Shown here in pieces: positions 22,770 to 36,360 of a stretch of DNA of 64,000 bases; within the stretch, counting starts at the first letter, position 1; every line of letters begins with the position of its first letter. Position numbers and translations under genes: made by a program. Below the pieces are notes generated by a model. It saw only the letters and a program-made list of their open reading frames with translations, made no database searches and was not told the origin of the DNA. Location: positions 18,753,040 through 18,817,039 of the forward strand of contig NC_021681.1 of NCBI RefSeq assembly GCF_000247815.1. Reading direction: 5' to 3'. This stretch comes from Ficedula albicollis (taxonomy: Eukaryota; Chordata; Aves; Passeriformes; Muscicapidae).

Positions 22770-25700
22770 ATGCAGGGTAGGGGGTACCAGTCAAGGTGTT
22801 TTGGGATGGGCTACCAAGACTCATGTATAAGGAGATATTGCAGGACAAACAGGATATTAACAGTGTTTCCACAAATCACAACTTTTGCACAGATTACTGG
22901 ACTCTGGTGGAATCCACATGTCCCACTGCAAGGCAAGGCAAACCTCAGGCCAACAGCTTCTTATGGAGATTTATTCCACTAGTCTTACTACTGCCTACAA
23001 CATCATAAAGTTTTACTTGTGGCATAGACCAAGTGATTTTTAAAAAATAATTTACTATGAACTTCCACAAAATAGGTCAACACACATATGATTAGGCCAG
23101 CTGTTTTTTAATCTATATGTTACAGCCGATTTATAAGTATTTTTAAAGTATATTTTGTAAGTATTTTTTGCTGGAGGCAAATATTGTCTTTTGGTTTTCT
23201 TTTGTGAAAGATCTTCTGCCCATCTGATAAAACACAATAAAGGAATTTAAAGACTCTTTTACTACGCGTTTGAACTGTCACCTACAAGATAGGGTAATGA
23301 AGTCATGCAAATCTGTGCATTCAAAATTTTATTAGATGGCTGCTCATTGTGAAGAAGATCACAACAGTGAACTAATCCAGCACATGGAGTGTTCTTCAAC
23401 ACTTCATATTTGGCAAACATCAAATTTCTGAACTATCCACCAAAATGTAAATGGCATACTTGATATTCAAACTAACAGCAGGTTGTCCCATACAAAATAG
23501 TGTTCTTTAAGTGTTAGACATTGATTATAGAGCACTCAGCACTTTCATGGTATTTTTAAATATGTTGTTGACAAACCTGAGGAGCAAAAATGTAACACAA
23601 AAGGTGCAAAGTAAAATGATATAAAAGCAACAATTAGAAGCAACCACTGCATTCAGAGTGCAGGGGCATGAAACCTAAAGTGGCTGCAGAATTCAAGATC
23701 CAGCGAGCTCAGAGGATGCCCAGCTAGTCAAAACAATTAGTCTGACACATCATTACTCATACTGGAACAGCTTCACTCTACATTGCTTTAGACAGGGCAG
23801 CAGCATAATAGGCTCTTCAGAGTTTTACAGCAAAAAATCTCCTGGATTCAAAACCACTTACAAATACAATTCTATGAAATCCTCCTTCCTGAACAAAACT
23901 AAAAGGGAGGGAATTTTTGGATGGAATTTGAGTTATACACAGACATGACTACATAAGCATAAACATTAGGAATTGCTGGGGATTTCTGAAAGCTGTACTT
24001 TTTTTGTTGATTCTGCTTTTTCAGTTACTCACAGAGCAAAGAAACCATTTATCTACTAGAGAAAATGTGTCAGAATCTGACCCTAAAACTAATACCCGTT
24101 AACTCTTCTGCTGCACAGTCTCAATTTTATTTCAACTATGTGTTTATGCCAATTCCCTCTTGGCAGTATAGATTAGGCAAGATTAAAAAACCCCACCAAT
24201 ATAGACAGAATTATTTCCTTTTTATACTTGTGCAAATTAGAAAATATTTCATTCAATAGTAAGACTAAAGAGCTGTAAACATATTTATATCTGTAAATAT
24301 CTATAGTACTTAAAATAAGTTAATATCCTTTCATTTGAGATTTACAGGATTCCTGCCTTCTTCTAAGCATACCAACTTGTACAAATGCCCTTAATTAAGT
24401 TAAACTTGTTTCCTTGCTCTCAGCTTTGTGCAGATTCTTGCACCTGTGCTGTTGAGAATATAAAATGCTTCTGAATCAGAAAAGCACAATTGTGTGTACC
24501 AGAACCAGCATGAACTAATATCAACACAAGATATAAAGCAGAAGTGAATCAGGCACTGAACACTACAGCCCCATAAGAAAACAGAACATAAATGATAGTA
24601 CAAGTTTCCTTTTTAACCCGGGAGTCTTCCCATACACATCAGAGAGCTAAATCAGGTTAATGATAAATATGACTACATGAAACGTACAAGGGCAAAAAGT
24701 CCTAATAGGGCTCATTGGATATTGATAGGACTTCAAAAGTGGCACAGTATGGACTGAGACCTTGAGTCACTTTTGTGGCAAATCCAAGTGATTAAGGTCA
24801 ATAAATTGCAGAATGTCTCTGCATTGGTTACCAGTCTCATAGATCCTGCACCAACATCTCCTCCCAGCCCTGTGCTGCCCACTGTAGGGACATCACAACA
24901 AAACAGCCTGGGAGTGGATCTCCAATTAAAACATCTCTCACTATCTGTTATTGAGATTATTTTTATTCTGGCAAGCCCTGTGTCTGAGCACGCTGCCTTC
25001 TCACCCACAGCGCACTCCCACAAAGTGTTGTGCCAATATGGAAGGGCAGGAATTCCTCCATCAGGAATAGGTGGCCAACAGTTTTGTGAGCAGACATCTC
25101 CTGCAAAAATTACCCTACCTTCACAAATACTTGATTACACAGAAACTCTTGTAGTGTATGAAACCCAAAGTCCAGCCAATCCTGTATCTTGTCTTCTTTT
25201 AATATAATCTTATGCAATGCCAAGCATGTTGTCTAAGTAAGCAGTCCACAGTTACTTTCAGAAAAATGCAAATGTTGGAGCCCAGTGTTTACTCTGTGAA
25301 CATTTGTGTTGATAGAGTTCATCTGCAAATGCGTGAGTAGAGACCTAAAATTAAGTGGGAGCAAAACAAATTTTGACCTGGAATTGTCACCCTGAGTCTT
25401 CAAATTCAGTTTCCTGATATTATCACAAAAAAAATCCCTTACATAAACCAGCCAAGATGCATTTAAAAACATGTTAGCCCACTTTCCCCATGAGGAATAG
25501 TTGTTTAGATGGTAGAAGCCTTATCATATTGAGCCTGACCAGTCATGGCCAACCTCTGCTCATTTCTTCTCCTGGCTGCTATAGCTCTTCACTACACCTC
25601 CATTTTGCTTAACTTTTTCATAAGACATAAAATTTCACTTCTCAAGAGAAAAAATAATTCATTAAAAAAGTTATAAACTAGTACAGATCGATTTTGGACT

Positions 25701-26430
25701 CCTACTAGATCTTTTTTGAAGTTATGCTAATAGAAAATCTTTTGAAAATTAATATAGGCCCCTGTTCCAAGGATTTCATCCCCTCTAATTCAAATTACCA
25801 TCAGTTTTTGGGTGTTTGTTAAATGTAAAAAATCTGATTTGACTCTCTCATAAATTTTATCTGCTCTCCTCAGAGAAACAAGTGTCCGAAGGGCCCCTTT
25901 TTCTTTTTAGCTACAAGGAGCAAAAGCAAAGAGTTCTCAAATTAAAACACCATGGATGAAATCCCTCTTAACAGTCAGATACATACATTTTGCCCAGGAT
26001 TATTTTTTTTTTATAAAGCAAAGAAAAATCTCTATCAGTGATAACTTCTTTTTCATCACTACACATCAGTAATCATCTATCTCTGCTTGTTTCTACCTTT
26101 CTGTACTTGAAGGCTGAAATTTATAAACTGAAGCTGTAAATGAGTTTTTACCTGTAACTGACCAGTTTGTAAATTGTCCATTGGTTGTTGCATCCTACAG
26201 ACACAACAAATTTCCTTTCCCCCTCTCAGCCAGCATAGCACAAATACGTATTTAAACAAAAGCAAAACATCATCAGCGCACATTCTCTTTTCTTGTCAGA
26301 ATGGAATTGACAAAGGAATAATCCCTTGTTGAGAGTTTTCTCTCTTTCTCCTCTCTTTTTCCCCCTGCTTAAAAGACTATGAACATCTGCTTCCCTTGTT
26401 TTCCTAAACAAGTCTTTGAAAAACATCAAT
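22770..26430. other. Non-coding stretch, no recognisable gene
   Basis: AT-rich sequence without identifiable repeats. The largest open frame (144 codons, 24,773-25,207, plus) overlaps a 96-codon frame on the other strand and shows no domain, signal peptide or biased composition. One perfect octamer ATGCAAAT lies near 23,304. Homopolymer T near 26.01 kb. Confidence 0.6.
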
Positions 26431-26439
26431 TCATCCTGC

Positions 26440-26640
26440 AGGCTTTAGGAAGTTTACTGATCCTATCGGCTTAATAGCACACTGCTACACTCGAACGAAG
26501 GCAGTAGTGCTCTCGACTATTATTCCTTTTTGAAGCATGGCAAAGACATCAGGCACTCTAGCACATCTTTAATACTATATGACAAATTAAATAACGAGAT
26601 AGTCATGAATTACCAGGACTAGCAAGTATTTTTTCACCCC
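26440..26640. promoter_or_regulatory. Candidate conserved noncoding element
   Basis: Unique sequence with five CpG in AT-rich surroundings (CCTATCGGCTTAATAGC, ACACTCGAACGAAGGC, CTCTCGACTATTATTCC, AATAACGAGATAGTCATG) and several TAAT/ATTA cores. CpG retention in an otherwise CpG-depleted area suggests constraint. Alignment to other birds would decide. Confidence 0.35.
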
Positions 26641-29090
26641 AGCGTTACATTTTACTTATTTATTTACATCATCAGAAGGAAATGATTGCTCAGCATCCAG
26701 CTGGGCCTTCAGTTGTGCTGTTCAAAGGGAAATCCTTTCAAATGCCAATACAAAGATCAAGGGTTAAGGTCCCAGTTCTGCTCCTCTTGCAGATGCTGGA
26801 AGTTGCTTATCTCAGGAGATTTTGGCCCATCAAAAACCAGAATACCATAACAAAATCTGTTACTCTCCTAGGAACAAACCTCTGCATTTTGGATTTGCTA
26901 GGAATAATGGAATTTGGATTATTCCTGCAAATGGCAATGAATGGTTTTTTGGGATTGTTTGAGAAGGGTGCAAAGTAGCAAAAGCACAACAGTTGTATTC
27001 CTCTTTCTGTACAAAATTTTAGGCTGGATACTACTGGCCTTGCCTTGTGTTTTTCTGCCTGAATCCTCCCATAAAGATAAGATAGACTCTCACTGTGGAA
27101 AGTTGTATGGTGCTGCAGGAAGACAAGTGCCATATTTCAACCCTTTCTAGCTGCTGTTATGTATAGGAAAATTGAAAATATATTTTCAGTATGTGTGGTT
27201 TGACAGTTGTGTATCCTCTTACACCAAGGCTAAAGTGTTCATTTGCCATGAGTTCACAGCAGGTCTTTGTGGAGCACCTTGTTTTCAAACAAGACAAGAG
27301 AGTCTTCACCTGCACCAGTGAGGGATGGTATTGCTAAGCCTGAAGGAGAATATCTTGCTTTTTTTATCTCATGAAAAATTATAAACAGACATGGGTGTTA
27401 AATAATATTGTCTAGCTGATTGTTTAAACTGCCAACAGTAAAGAGAAGGATACCCCCACCAAATATCAGTGTTAGTCCAGATGGGCCAAATAATTTCATT
27501 TGTATTTGAAAGCTCCACTAAATTCAACATTGAGTTTTACATAGCTTCTGTTGTAAATGGCTGAGAGTCAGACCATACAGATGCAATGATTAAAGTAAAT
27601 ATCACAAAACAAGTTAAGAACATCAACACCTTAGACATTTGAATACACAGATGTCCCTCAATTTCTCAGGCTGGTTTTGATTTCAACCCCTTTCTGCTCT
27701 GGAATAAGGAAAATTAAGGAATTTGGCTATTAATTTATATAGAAAAGCACAGAATATTTCTGTCAAAGAAAATCTCTTTGTCTGGTAGATCCTGACTTTG
27801 TTCTCCTCATTTCTGTTACTTGCTGCACTTGTTACTTGCTCCAGCATTTCCATAGCAGTAGAAATAGAAAGAAGGACAAGACTGAATAAATTCCTGACTG
27901 AGAACTTGTGTGGCTGACCAATAATTATAAATCCTGTCCCTCAGAACACTTGGAAAGGCTTGTGTAGTTTCAAGCCCACAGTGCAGCAAAGCTGACAGCA
28001 CGTGAGGAGTCACTGATTCTGTGGGACACTGATGTTTGCTAGAGAGATATAATGTTGTCTAGCAAATACCTTCATTTGTTATCACTGGATATTTCTTGTA
28101 CTTATTGGTGTTTGAGACATAGTGCTATTTCAATAAATGATTGATAAACTGACGGACTGAAAGGGTGGGGAAGAGAAGAATCACATCACTACAAAATTAA
28201 ATTTCCCCATTTTGCCACAAAGCCACAGGCATTTTACATGAAATTTAGGTCAGTGTTAGACAAAATGTTTTATAACTTCAGATACAAAAACCAAAATTAA
28301 GTCAAACCCTCTTCAAACTGTTTAAAAACTGTGAAAATAAATGTTGACAGCAATCCAATTTTGTTAGTTCTTTTCCATGCAAAAAGCTGTGAAAATTCAT
28401 TATAAATTTTGTAAATAATTTCAGTTAAATTGGCTGAGTTTATCAAATAAAACACATATTTTGTTGCACTCTAGAGTTTGCAGTGTTTAAGCATATTTTG
28501 TGGGATTTTCATAAAATGAAGCACTAATGAGACATCTTGAAAAGGGTTTGGTGTTTGGATTTTCCCTTCATCTCCCACATTGGTTGTAAAAGAGGCTTTT
28601 TGCTGCCAGACAGTTTCCAGCTAAACATGTCTCCTGTACAATTATGGGTACATGGATGTACAAAAGTCATTAATTTGGCCATCTGATAGCAAAGTCCAAC
28701 AGAGTGTCTGCATATCTCACTGCATTGTCTCACACACAGCAAAGGCTGGCTGGGTTTAGCCAACTTATTTTGTTTTAAAGAGGTTCCTCACACTGCAGTC
28801 CATGGAATCTTTGGGTCAGGATTCACTGCCTTTTTGGAAAATGTGGAAGCTCAATCTTGCTTTTTCTGGTGAGTGGTATTATAAACTAAAAATGCACCAA
28901 TTCTTGCAGGTAAGGTAAGTCTCAAAAGAGTTAATTAGTTTCTAAACTGAGAGCCTTTATTAGTTTTCCTCCTCACAGGTTGTATTTCTGAAGAGCACTA
29001 TGGTATTCAAATAATATAAATAAACAGCTTTTGAAAAAGAAAGGAAAATAAACATCATTTTAAAAACACATATATAGCATAACACTGTGT
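26641..29090. other. Non-coding stretch, no recognisable gene
   Basis: AT-rich, CpG-poor sequence. It contains the LINE-like tail at 28.11 kb and only short chance frames, such as 98 codons at 26,682-26,978 opposed by 108 codons at 26,807-27,133 on the other strand. Confidence 0.6.
28111..28162 (+). repeat. L2-like LINE 3'-tail relic
   Basis: GACATAGTGCTATTTCAATA followed by AATGATTGATAAACTGACGG resembles the L2 tail 'gcacatagtaggtgctcaataaatgtttgttgaatgaatgaa'. Only about 50 bp is recognisable; upstream sequence is too decayed. Confidence 0.5.
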
Positions 29091-29099
29091 ACAGTCCTT

Positions 29100-29480
29100 C
29101 TTTATGACCTCTCTTTACACAATTTCAGTGATTTGAAAATTAAGATTCTCGATGAGTCAAACTGAAGTGGATGCCAAAACTATTCAATATCAGTGAAATG
29201 CAGTTTAGAGTCGATAGGATTGGCCGTCTAATGACGATTAAGTATGCTATAAATTTAAATCTTTGAACTACTTGTTGAGATTTATTCAGGCAGACAAACA
29301 AAGATAACAAAAGTCTTTTGTGTGTTTGTCACTCATTTCCGTTGCTCTGTTGTTGCAGTGTCAAATAATGTCAGTTATTTAAGCACAATTAATGTAATTT
29401 TAAATTCTCAACAAATTAAATTATAAAGACTAACAGTCCAAGGAGGGCCCAGCCCATTTTTCTTGTACATTTTCTTTTTT
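29100..29480. promoter_or_regulatory. Candidate conserved noncoding element with SOX and homeodomain motifs
   Basis: Unique sequence with retained CpG (GAGTCGATAGG, GGCCGTCTAATGACG, TTTCCGTTGC), homeodomain cores (TAATGACGATTAAG, CACAATTAATGTAATTTT) and a SOX/TCF-type cluster (CAAACAAAGATAACAAAAG) that forms an inverted repeat at 29,307-29,321. No microsatellite or transposon intrudes. I consider it one of the best enhancer candidates in the window. Confidence 0.4.
29307..29321. promoter_or_regulatory. Inverted SOX-like motif pair
   Basis: ACAAAAG-T-CTTTTGT is a perfect inverted repeat with a 1-nt spacer; another ACAAAG lies just upstream at 29,298-29,303. SOX HMG domains recognise ACAAAG/ACAATG-like cores, and SOXE proteins can bind inverted pairs, usually with a longer spacer than here. 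Confidence 0.4.
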
Positions 29481-29489
29481 CTCCCAGTT

Positions 29490-32220
29490 TTGTGGCAAAT
29501 TTTAAATCAATGGAAGGTTAGTTTCAACCTTGATTCTTAGAGAAACAGCTGAATTTGATAAAAAATTAATTTCATTTTCAGTAAGTCATTTCTCCCTGGT
29601 TTAGACAAGATGAAATACATTTTGGAATATAATCCAGGAATATATAATAATTTTCAGTACATTTGGCAAAACCAGCGATGAAGAGGTGATGGAGTCCAAA
29701 TGACTCCCTTGTGCCAGGATTGTTTGTTTTTCTTTATGGTTGTATGTTTTCATTCAGTGCAGGGGGAGCTACCTTTTTAAATCCAGGACTTGGCTAGTTA
29801 CTAACTTCATTTTAGCAGAATAGGAAGGCAGTGTTTTAAAACAATGCCACAATGTAAACGATCCCTGCAGGAAAACTGGAGGCTAATAAGGAAACATACA
29901 GTTGTTTTTATCTCCTTAAAAAAAAATGTTAAGTTCTTCATTTAGAAATCTTGAAAATTAATTGAAGACAAAAAGTTCATCTCTGTCTAGCCTTGTTTAA
30001 TTAGACTGGGATTGGGAAAGTTATTCTGTAAAAGCAACTTAAAGCTAGCCTTCTCAAAGAAGTAAAATTAACACCCATTGTGCTAAAATTATGTTGAATT
30101 TCATATAATTTAGCAGGAAGGGGGTGAGATATTTTACATTTTGTGAGATCATATCTCAAGATTTAGTACAGCATCTAGTATTTCTTTGCAAGTAATAAAG
30201 ACAATGATCCATTGTGTACTTCTATTACTAATTATTCTGTAAAGATTGTCTGTTCCAAAAGATAATTAGAAAAGGTGAAATTTAATTCCATTAAACAGAA
30301 CTCATCCGGGACACAATGAAATTTTGTTGTGAAGTAGTAGACTCACTTTGAAGACAAATAAAAAGCTTTTACATTGATGGAACGAATGAGATTGCAAAAG
30401 CTCACACCCTTTTTTTCTCTTTATTCCTACATGAGCAGCATTTAAGAATAATTAGGCTAAGACAGAATTCTATCTGCAAGAAGTTTCAGTTCTTGGTTAT
30501 TTCAGGAAAAAAAACAGTGTCTTCTGCTTTTTATAGGGATCAATCCTTAGTATTTGTGTCACAGAAGTCACAGGCACAAAATACCAGAAACCAAAGTGAC
30601 CTAAACTTGTACAGGACCAGACTTCCCTGAATCCCCTGCTTATCCTTCCAGCTATTTCTGGGAAAATAACCCCAGTGCAGCCCAAAGAAACCCCATACAA
30701 GGCTCACCCCAGGCCAGTTCTGGGTCTGAGGAGAAAATTAGGTTGATTCCAGGCCTTGGTGCTTTTCCCAAACTCTCTATAAACTGCAACACGCTTGGCC
30801 AAGTGATGATTTAGCGGTGTGAACCTGCCTACCCAAAAATAGCCTGAGGTCCAGTCAGGAGCTGGAAGCCTTAACCACTTTGCCCAGACACCAGAGAAGC
30901 CAGAACTGCTGCATGAGAGGTGTGTTTGAAGTTATGGCTGGTACTGGGTTCAGGTCTTTATTGTCTCATTTGTAGGTCATATGAAACTACTTAATGGCAC
31001 AGGTCCTATTGTAAAGAAGAGAATGGCCAGAATACATTGGCACCCCATTTCTTTGAGGCTAACCACTAAACACAATGCACCAGGAGATAATACGCTTGGG
31101 AAAACTCTTTGGGAAAATACATGAAGCTGCTTGAAACCAACTTGCTTCAGCTCACTGGACCAAGTCCAAACATTACAGGCTTGAGTTTGGCTGACTGCAA
31201 CTTAGAGCTGCTCCTGCAGCAGGATGGAAACATTTCACACTACAGCTGTCGTGTCCTATGACAGTCTTTTAAAGACCCTGAGCCCTGCTCACACATCCTG
31301 GGAAGAATGGCTGAGAAGGAAGAGTGCATTAAAACTGCCTGGCTTGAAGATGCAGAAAAGGAGCAGAAGCAAATTTCTAAACCAGATCCTAATGAGCATG
31401 CTCAGCTCCAGCATTACTTTTACCTGCCTTGATATCCCCAGATTAGACACCTGATTGCTATCAGTAAAACAGAGGGCTCAGGAAATATTGTACCAGAGGG
31501 CATTTTCATATCAAATTCTAGGAACTTCACACTTGCCTATCTTGCATGGACACTGACAAATATCTGAGCACATCCCAACATCCCTGTGGAGAAAGGAAAT
31601 GTTGTCATTACCAGCTTGTAGGAGGAAAACCAAATTACGGAGAGACCACGAGAGATGCCCAAAGTTCCATCAGTAAGGCTGTGCCTTTTTTGACTCCGGG
31701 TAAGCATCCTGAGGACATGGTAAATTTCCTCTCAAGGATCACACTTTTAGTGATTTTGCAAAAAAACCCAAGCAGTTCTTTTCCTCAAAGTGCGTTGAAT
31801 GGATGTGGGGTTTTTTTTTAAGACCAATTCCTATTTTAACAGAAAGTGCCATTGCTAAATTCTGAAATAAAAAAGAATTTCATCAAACTGCAACCTAATT
31901 ACAGTGGATGTTAAGAACACATGCAGCTTTTTGGAGCTTTGTGGAACATTCCCATGAAGAGATACTTAGCAAGTGCAGCTTTGTGTACATTTCACAGAAC
32001 TCTGCCTGCGTTACTGACTTTTACCCAGGTCTGAGCCTTACTCTAGACTGAAGTCACAAAGAAGGGATTAGTAGGGCTACACTGAGGCTGTCTGTCACAT
32101 AGAAGCTAATTAACTGCTGATTGGACACTGCTAAATCCCCATTTCCTTTGCATTTTGCACACCTTCCCCACAAAAAACTAGTTCTCATCTAGCAGAAAAA
32201 TAAAAATTGCAGTCCAGGGT
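29490..32220. other. Non-coding stretch, no recognisable gene
   Basis: AT-rich, nearly repeat-free sequence. Long stretches lack CpG. Frames are under 95 codons. From about 30.7 to 31.5 kb the sequence is slightly less AT-rich but shows no coding signature. Confidence 0.6.
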
Positions 32221-32234
32221 AGTAATGAAATAAG

Positions 32235-32345
32235 CCTCTTCTGAACAAAAGTTGTTATATCAATAAGCGACAACAGCACGCTAATGTTGCATCTTCTTGA
32301 AACTGAGTTAATTGCCATGCCAAATTCATCACTTCTAAATATGAA
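32235..32345. promoter_or_regulatory. Short candidate conserved noncoding element
   Basis: CAATAAGCGACAACAGCACG followed by CTAATGTTGCATC and GAGTTAATTGCCATGCC: a compact CpG-keeping block with homeodomain (CTAATG, TTAATTG) and C/EBP-like (TTGCATC) cores in CpG-free surroundings. Speculative. Confidence 0.25.
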
Positions 32346-32349
32346 CCAA

Positions 32350-35300
32350 GAATATAAAATTGCAACAACAAAAACCCAAGCTGATCTTCAATAAAACATC
32401 TCTCATTACATTCTTCATAAAGTTTAAAATCTAAATGCTATGTGTTGCCTTAACTCCATAGTATAGGTATAAATCTAGAGCAAGCTGGACATGAGGTAGA
32501 GACACAGTGAAAGTATGGCAGAGAAAATAAATAGGTTTACATTTCAATTTGCATGCTTTGCTTAAATATATGCTTTATACCAGATTCAAAGCAATCAGAA
32601 CTACCCTTCCCTTTCACAGAAGCAAGTTTATGCTAAAAAGGGGATGTTGGGAGATCCTTCTCCACAGGTAGAGTGACAAATCAATAATCTTCCTCTGATA
32701 ACTTTCCAGCAGTTGCCTTGTCTCAAGGCATGTAAGCACTTTCTACTACATGACCTGAATTCAGTTATTTTCTATTTCCTGAATGTCAGTTTATTATTTT
32801 TCATGCATTTTCTAGGTGCTGATTTGAATAGATAAAAGAAAAAAATTGTATCCTTCCACATTTTTGGAAATATCATTTTCCCGAAGTTCAAAGTATAAAA
32901 GAAGAAAATTAAGGAAGTGTGTGGCTATAAAAAAATGTTTACTTTAACTGTCTACGCTGCTAAGCACTTCAATCAGAACTAGTAACGTTTTTCTTTTAGA
33001 AATACCAAGCTATAAATTTATTTCCCAGCTGCAAGGAGAAATTGCTGATACATAATGTGTCTGATTTTCTAAAGTACTAGGCAACTACCTTGAGCTGCTG
33101 CATGCCCTCCATCCCCTCTGTACATAGCCCTTTTCTATATGAGCACACATCAAAGGTTTACATCACCCAAGTGAAAAAATTTCAGAGGTGAGAATGGAAA
33201 AGTAACAATTTTAAGGACACATCACAAATTACAGTGTTAATCACCAATAAAAGCAAATTGCTGTAGAATAAAGGGAAGTTTCTCCACTGACAGAAGAGAA
33301 TGTACCCCTCAGACTGAATCACAGAGCAAATTGGTTTTGCCACATAGAGTCACACTTTCTACTGAGCCCTTGGTTCTCCAGGCCAAGATTGTAACAGAAC
33401 TTAAATAGATAATATAAGTTACAGGAGGAGATAGATAGGCATCAAATATGAGCATAGGGACCAAATGAAAAGGTAAGTAATTCAAACTGAATGCAAGGGT
33501 TGGAAATCCACTAAGTGGGAAATTCACTCCCATTTTTGTCATTATTTAACTCCTCTCCACACTGCTGAATATCACAAATAGGTCCTGAAGTCCAAATTAC
33601 AAAATGAGTTCTTTATTATATCAGGAATATTTCTACATTAGCTGTGAAATATATATGAAAGGTGCTCACAAATCACAGTTCACATGGCCCAGCCAGTTAT
33701 CCAAGAGTTGGCAATCATGGTAGGGATGCCAGAGATGTACCAAAACCTACACAGCACTTCAGCAAGACAATTTCTGAACTGTCCCCCTCAGATTAGATTT
33801 CAGCTAATGCCAAATGCAAGTACATGAATGCTTGACATGAAGGTGAAGGAGGGAGAGAGAAGTGAGGGTGCAGTGAGAAAACATCTGCTGCCTTCAGAAA
33901 TTAGGTATTACAGGAAATAAAAGAGCTCAAGACAGAGAGTCAGGTATCCTCTGTTACTAAGAACAAGCAGATTTAGTCATGGTTCCCAGGCACTAATTAA
34001 AGTGAAACTCAGTAGTCATTATTTTATTACCAACTCTAACCATCCAACGGATGCTCCAGCCCTACCACTGTCAGTTTGCTGGGAGCAATGAGAAGATGCC
34101 TACTGCAATCTGCAGAGACATAAAGGTGTGATAGAGGGGAGCACAGGAGCAGCCTGTGCTTCCTTTGTGTCTCCATTATTTAACAGCTAGGTCCTCAAAC
34201 AGCAAAGGAAAGCAAAACCTGTTTGAATAAGGAATATAATCCAGTCAATGAGATACCAAACATCTGTTTGACACCTTTAAAAGCACAGTGCTGTGTCTGT
34301 CAGGGTTGTGCATAGAGCTCATTTCTAAGGATCTCAGGATTTTATTTTTTTTTGCATAACCTCATTTTTGTTGAGTCTTACCTGTTTCTTACTTGCTACC
34401 CACCTTCACTCCATCAGCACTGCCTGTGTAAGAGGAGGTCTGAGAAATGAAGAAGCCAAGCTCCCTGCTATTACTCTTTGTCCTTCAGAAACAGCAAAGG
34501 TGAAATTCTGGCTTTGTAGCAAAAAATAGAACACACACCAAAATCTTGCAGGGCAGAATTTCCCTACCAGGCTGTCACCTGTAATATTAATGCAGCCTCC
34601 CTCTATACACACCCTTCAGAGGACAGGGGTTTGCAGGTGGATTTTCAAAAACCAATGCCAAAGGCAGGAAGGGGAAAAGCTTTCCAAAACATCTGTCCCT
34701 GGGGAATGTGATCCCCCTCTAGAGATATCCTCCTCACTTCCAGTCTCTTACACTTTACACTCAAGCCCCATTCCTTACCCAAGCAGACAATGACGCACCA
34801 TAAGAACCTCATGAGCTTTTAGTATTTACTTTTTGCTTCTAAGATCCCAAGGCTGATGTTTCCAAAGGAAAGGACAAGCTGACTCATAAGAGCAAAGTCT
34901 GCAATGAGAATTACATTTAAGTTTAGAGCACGTGCTGTGGTGTTTCTAGTGTACACCAAGGAAAAGAAAGCCCACATCTTGTAATAAGTGGGGTAAGTCA
35001 CTGCTAAAGAGGAAATTATCCCTGTTAGACAACAGGAACAGAATTGCTCTTTTGGTGGTTACTTGATTTGTGATATTTTACATTCTCCATTATTTTTAGA
35101 GAGCCTTTCCTTATGCAAACAAGAGCATTCAGTGAGCAGCACCAGTATCTCTTTGCTTTTGGTGTACATTAAGAAAATTAAATGGAATATTCTTAGAAAG
35201 ACATCTGTGCCTGGGTGACTCACATTTGATCAATCCCTCTGAACAGTTCTTTTCAGAGGATGTGCAATTATTTGCTCAGTTAGGCTTAAACTTTTTATTT

Positions 35301-35410
35301 ATTTAATCACCCTCCTGTAAAGCTTTGATCTGAGCTTCGAAAACCCATTTTTCTAACCACTTTAGCTACATATTTTAAGTCTTATTTTCTAATCAACTTC
35401 AGCCTGTAAA
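32350..35410. other. Non-coding stretch, no recognisable gene
   Basis: AT-rich sequence without identifiable repeats beyond short A or T runs. One perfect octamer ATTTGCAT lies near 32,548. All open frames are under 80 codons. Confidence 0.6.
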
Positions 35411-35419
35411 ACATGCAAT

Positions 35420-35720
35420 GTTCTACTTAATGCATCCTATTAGGAAATCAAGCTGCTGCATGGATTTTGAGATCTCTCATTTTGCAACCCCGTGAGCCAT
35501 TTGGAAGCATCATTAATGTCATTATTCCAGGGGAGAAGGAGAGAACTGGCAGCAGAGCGAGCCCTCTACACGGCTGTCAGCTCTGCCCTTCTAACATTTG
35601 CAGAGTGACTCAGAGGTGAATCACAGGTTTCTGCAGGTGTACACCAGGGAGAGCTGGATGATTTCCATGTCACAGTGGTTGCAAATGTTTACTTCATTAG
35701 TTCATGGGGTTACTCAGCAG
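35420..35720. promoter_or_regulatory. Candidate conserved noncoding element
   Basis: Unique sequence with mixed strings such as TTGCAACCCCGTGAGCCATT, AGCATCATTAATGTCATTAT, CTCTACACGGCTGTCAGC and AGAGTGACTCAGAGGTGAAT (an AP-1-type TGACTCA is included). No repeat relic or open frame explains it. Composition-based inference. Confidence 0.35.
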
Positions 35721-35762
35721 TCCTAGCCAACTCAATTTCTCAATCTTACTGTATGGCAGTTT

Positions 35763-35784
35763 AAAAAAAAAAAAATAAAAAAAG
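35763..35784. repeat. A-rich homopolymer tract
   Basis: Twelve to thirteen A, a T, then seven A. A typical unstable low-complexity run. Confidence 0.85.
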
Positions 35785-36311
35785 AGTAGATGTCAGCTTT
35801 GAAATTAAAAACACAAGCTCAACTGTCAATTTATAATTAGAAAACCTGAGCAACGATGGAAGGTGAATGGATTTATGTGTAACTGCCATAGAACACACAT
35901 TATGAAATATTTCAAAGTATATCAATGTTAGATCTATTATGTTCTTCACCACAAAATAAGGATCCAGTAAAGGATATTTACTAAGAGAATATTTACTATA
36001 CCCTTCTTCTCAGCAGTACACTCTGCACAAGGGATGGCGATCCCTGTCCACTGAAAATGCATTTGCCAGGAGAAACTCACGGTGATGTCTCTGCTAAGAA
36101 ACTAATTCAATAGCTTCTTCCAAGTGCCCAGATGTTTCCCAACAAGACTTTGCATGCATGAGAGTAGTCACTTGGGATTTAGGACAGCATTTCCCACCCA
36201 CTGCTCCTGGTGTGGCTGGAGATTAAACTCGTGTAGCCACTTCTGCTCCTTAGGCTTGTAGTTTACAGAGGATCCAGCTGCCACAGGTAGGAGAAAATTC
36301 CTGTGTGCAGA

Positions 36312-36360
36312 ACACCAGGTAGCTGTGTGAACCTCTCTGCCTTCAATTTCTCTAAACTAG
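36312..36360 (+). repeat. MIR-like CORE-SINE relic
   Basis: CCAGGTAGCTGTGTGAACCT followed by CTCTGCCTTCAATTTCTC matches the forward MIR segment 'ctagctgtgtgacc[...]cctctctgtgcctcagtttcctc' with the central 'ttgggcaagttactta' deleted. Good match over about 45 bp. Confidence 0.6.
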
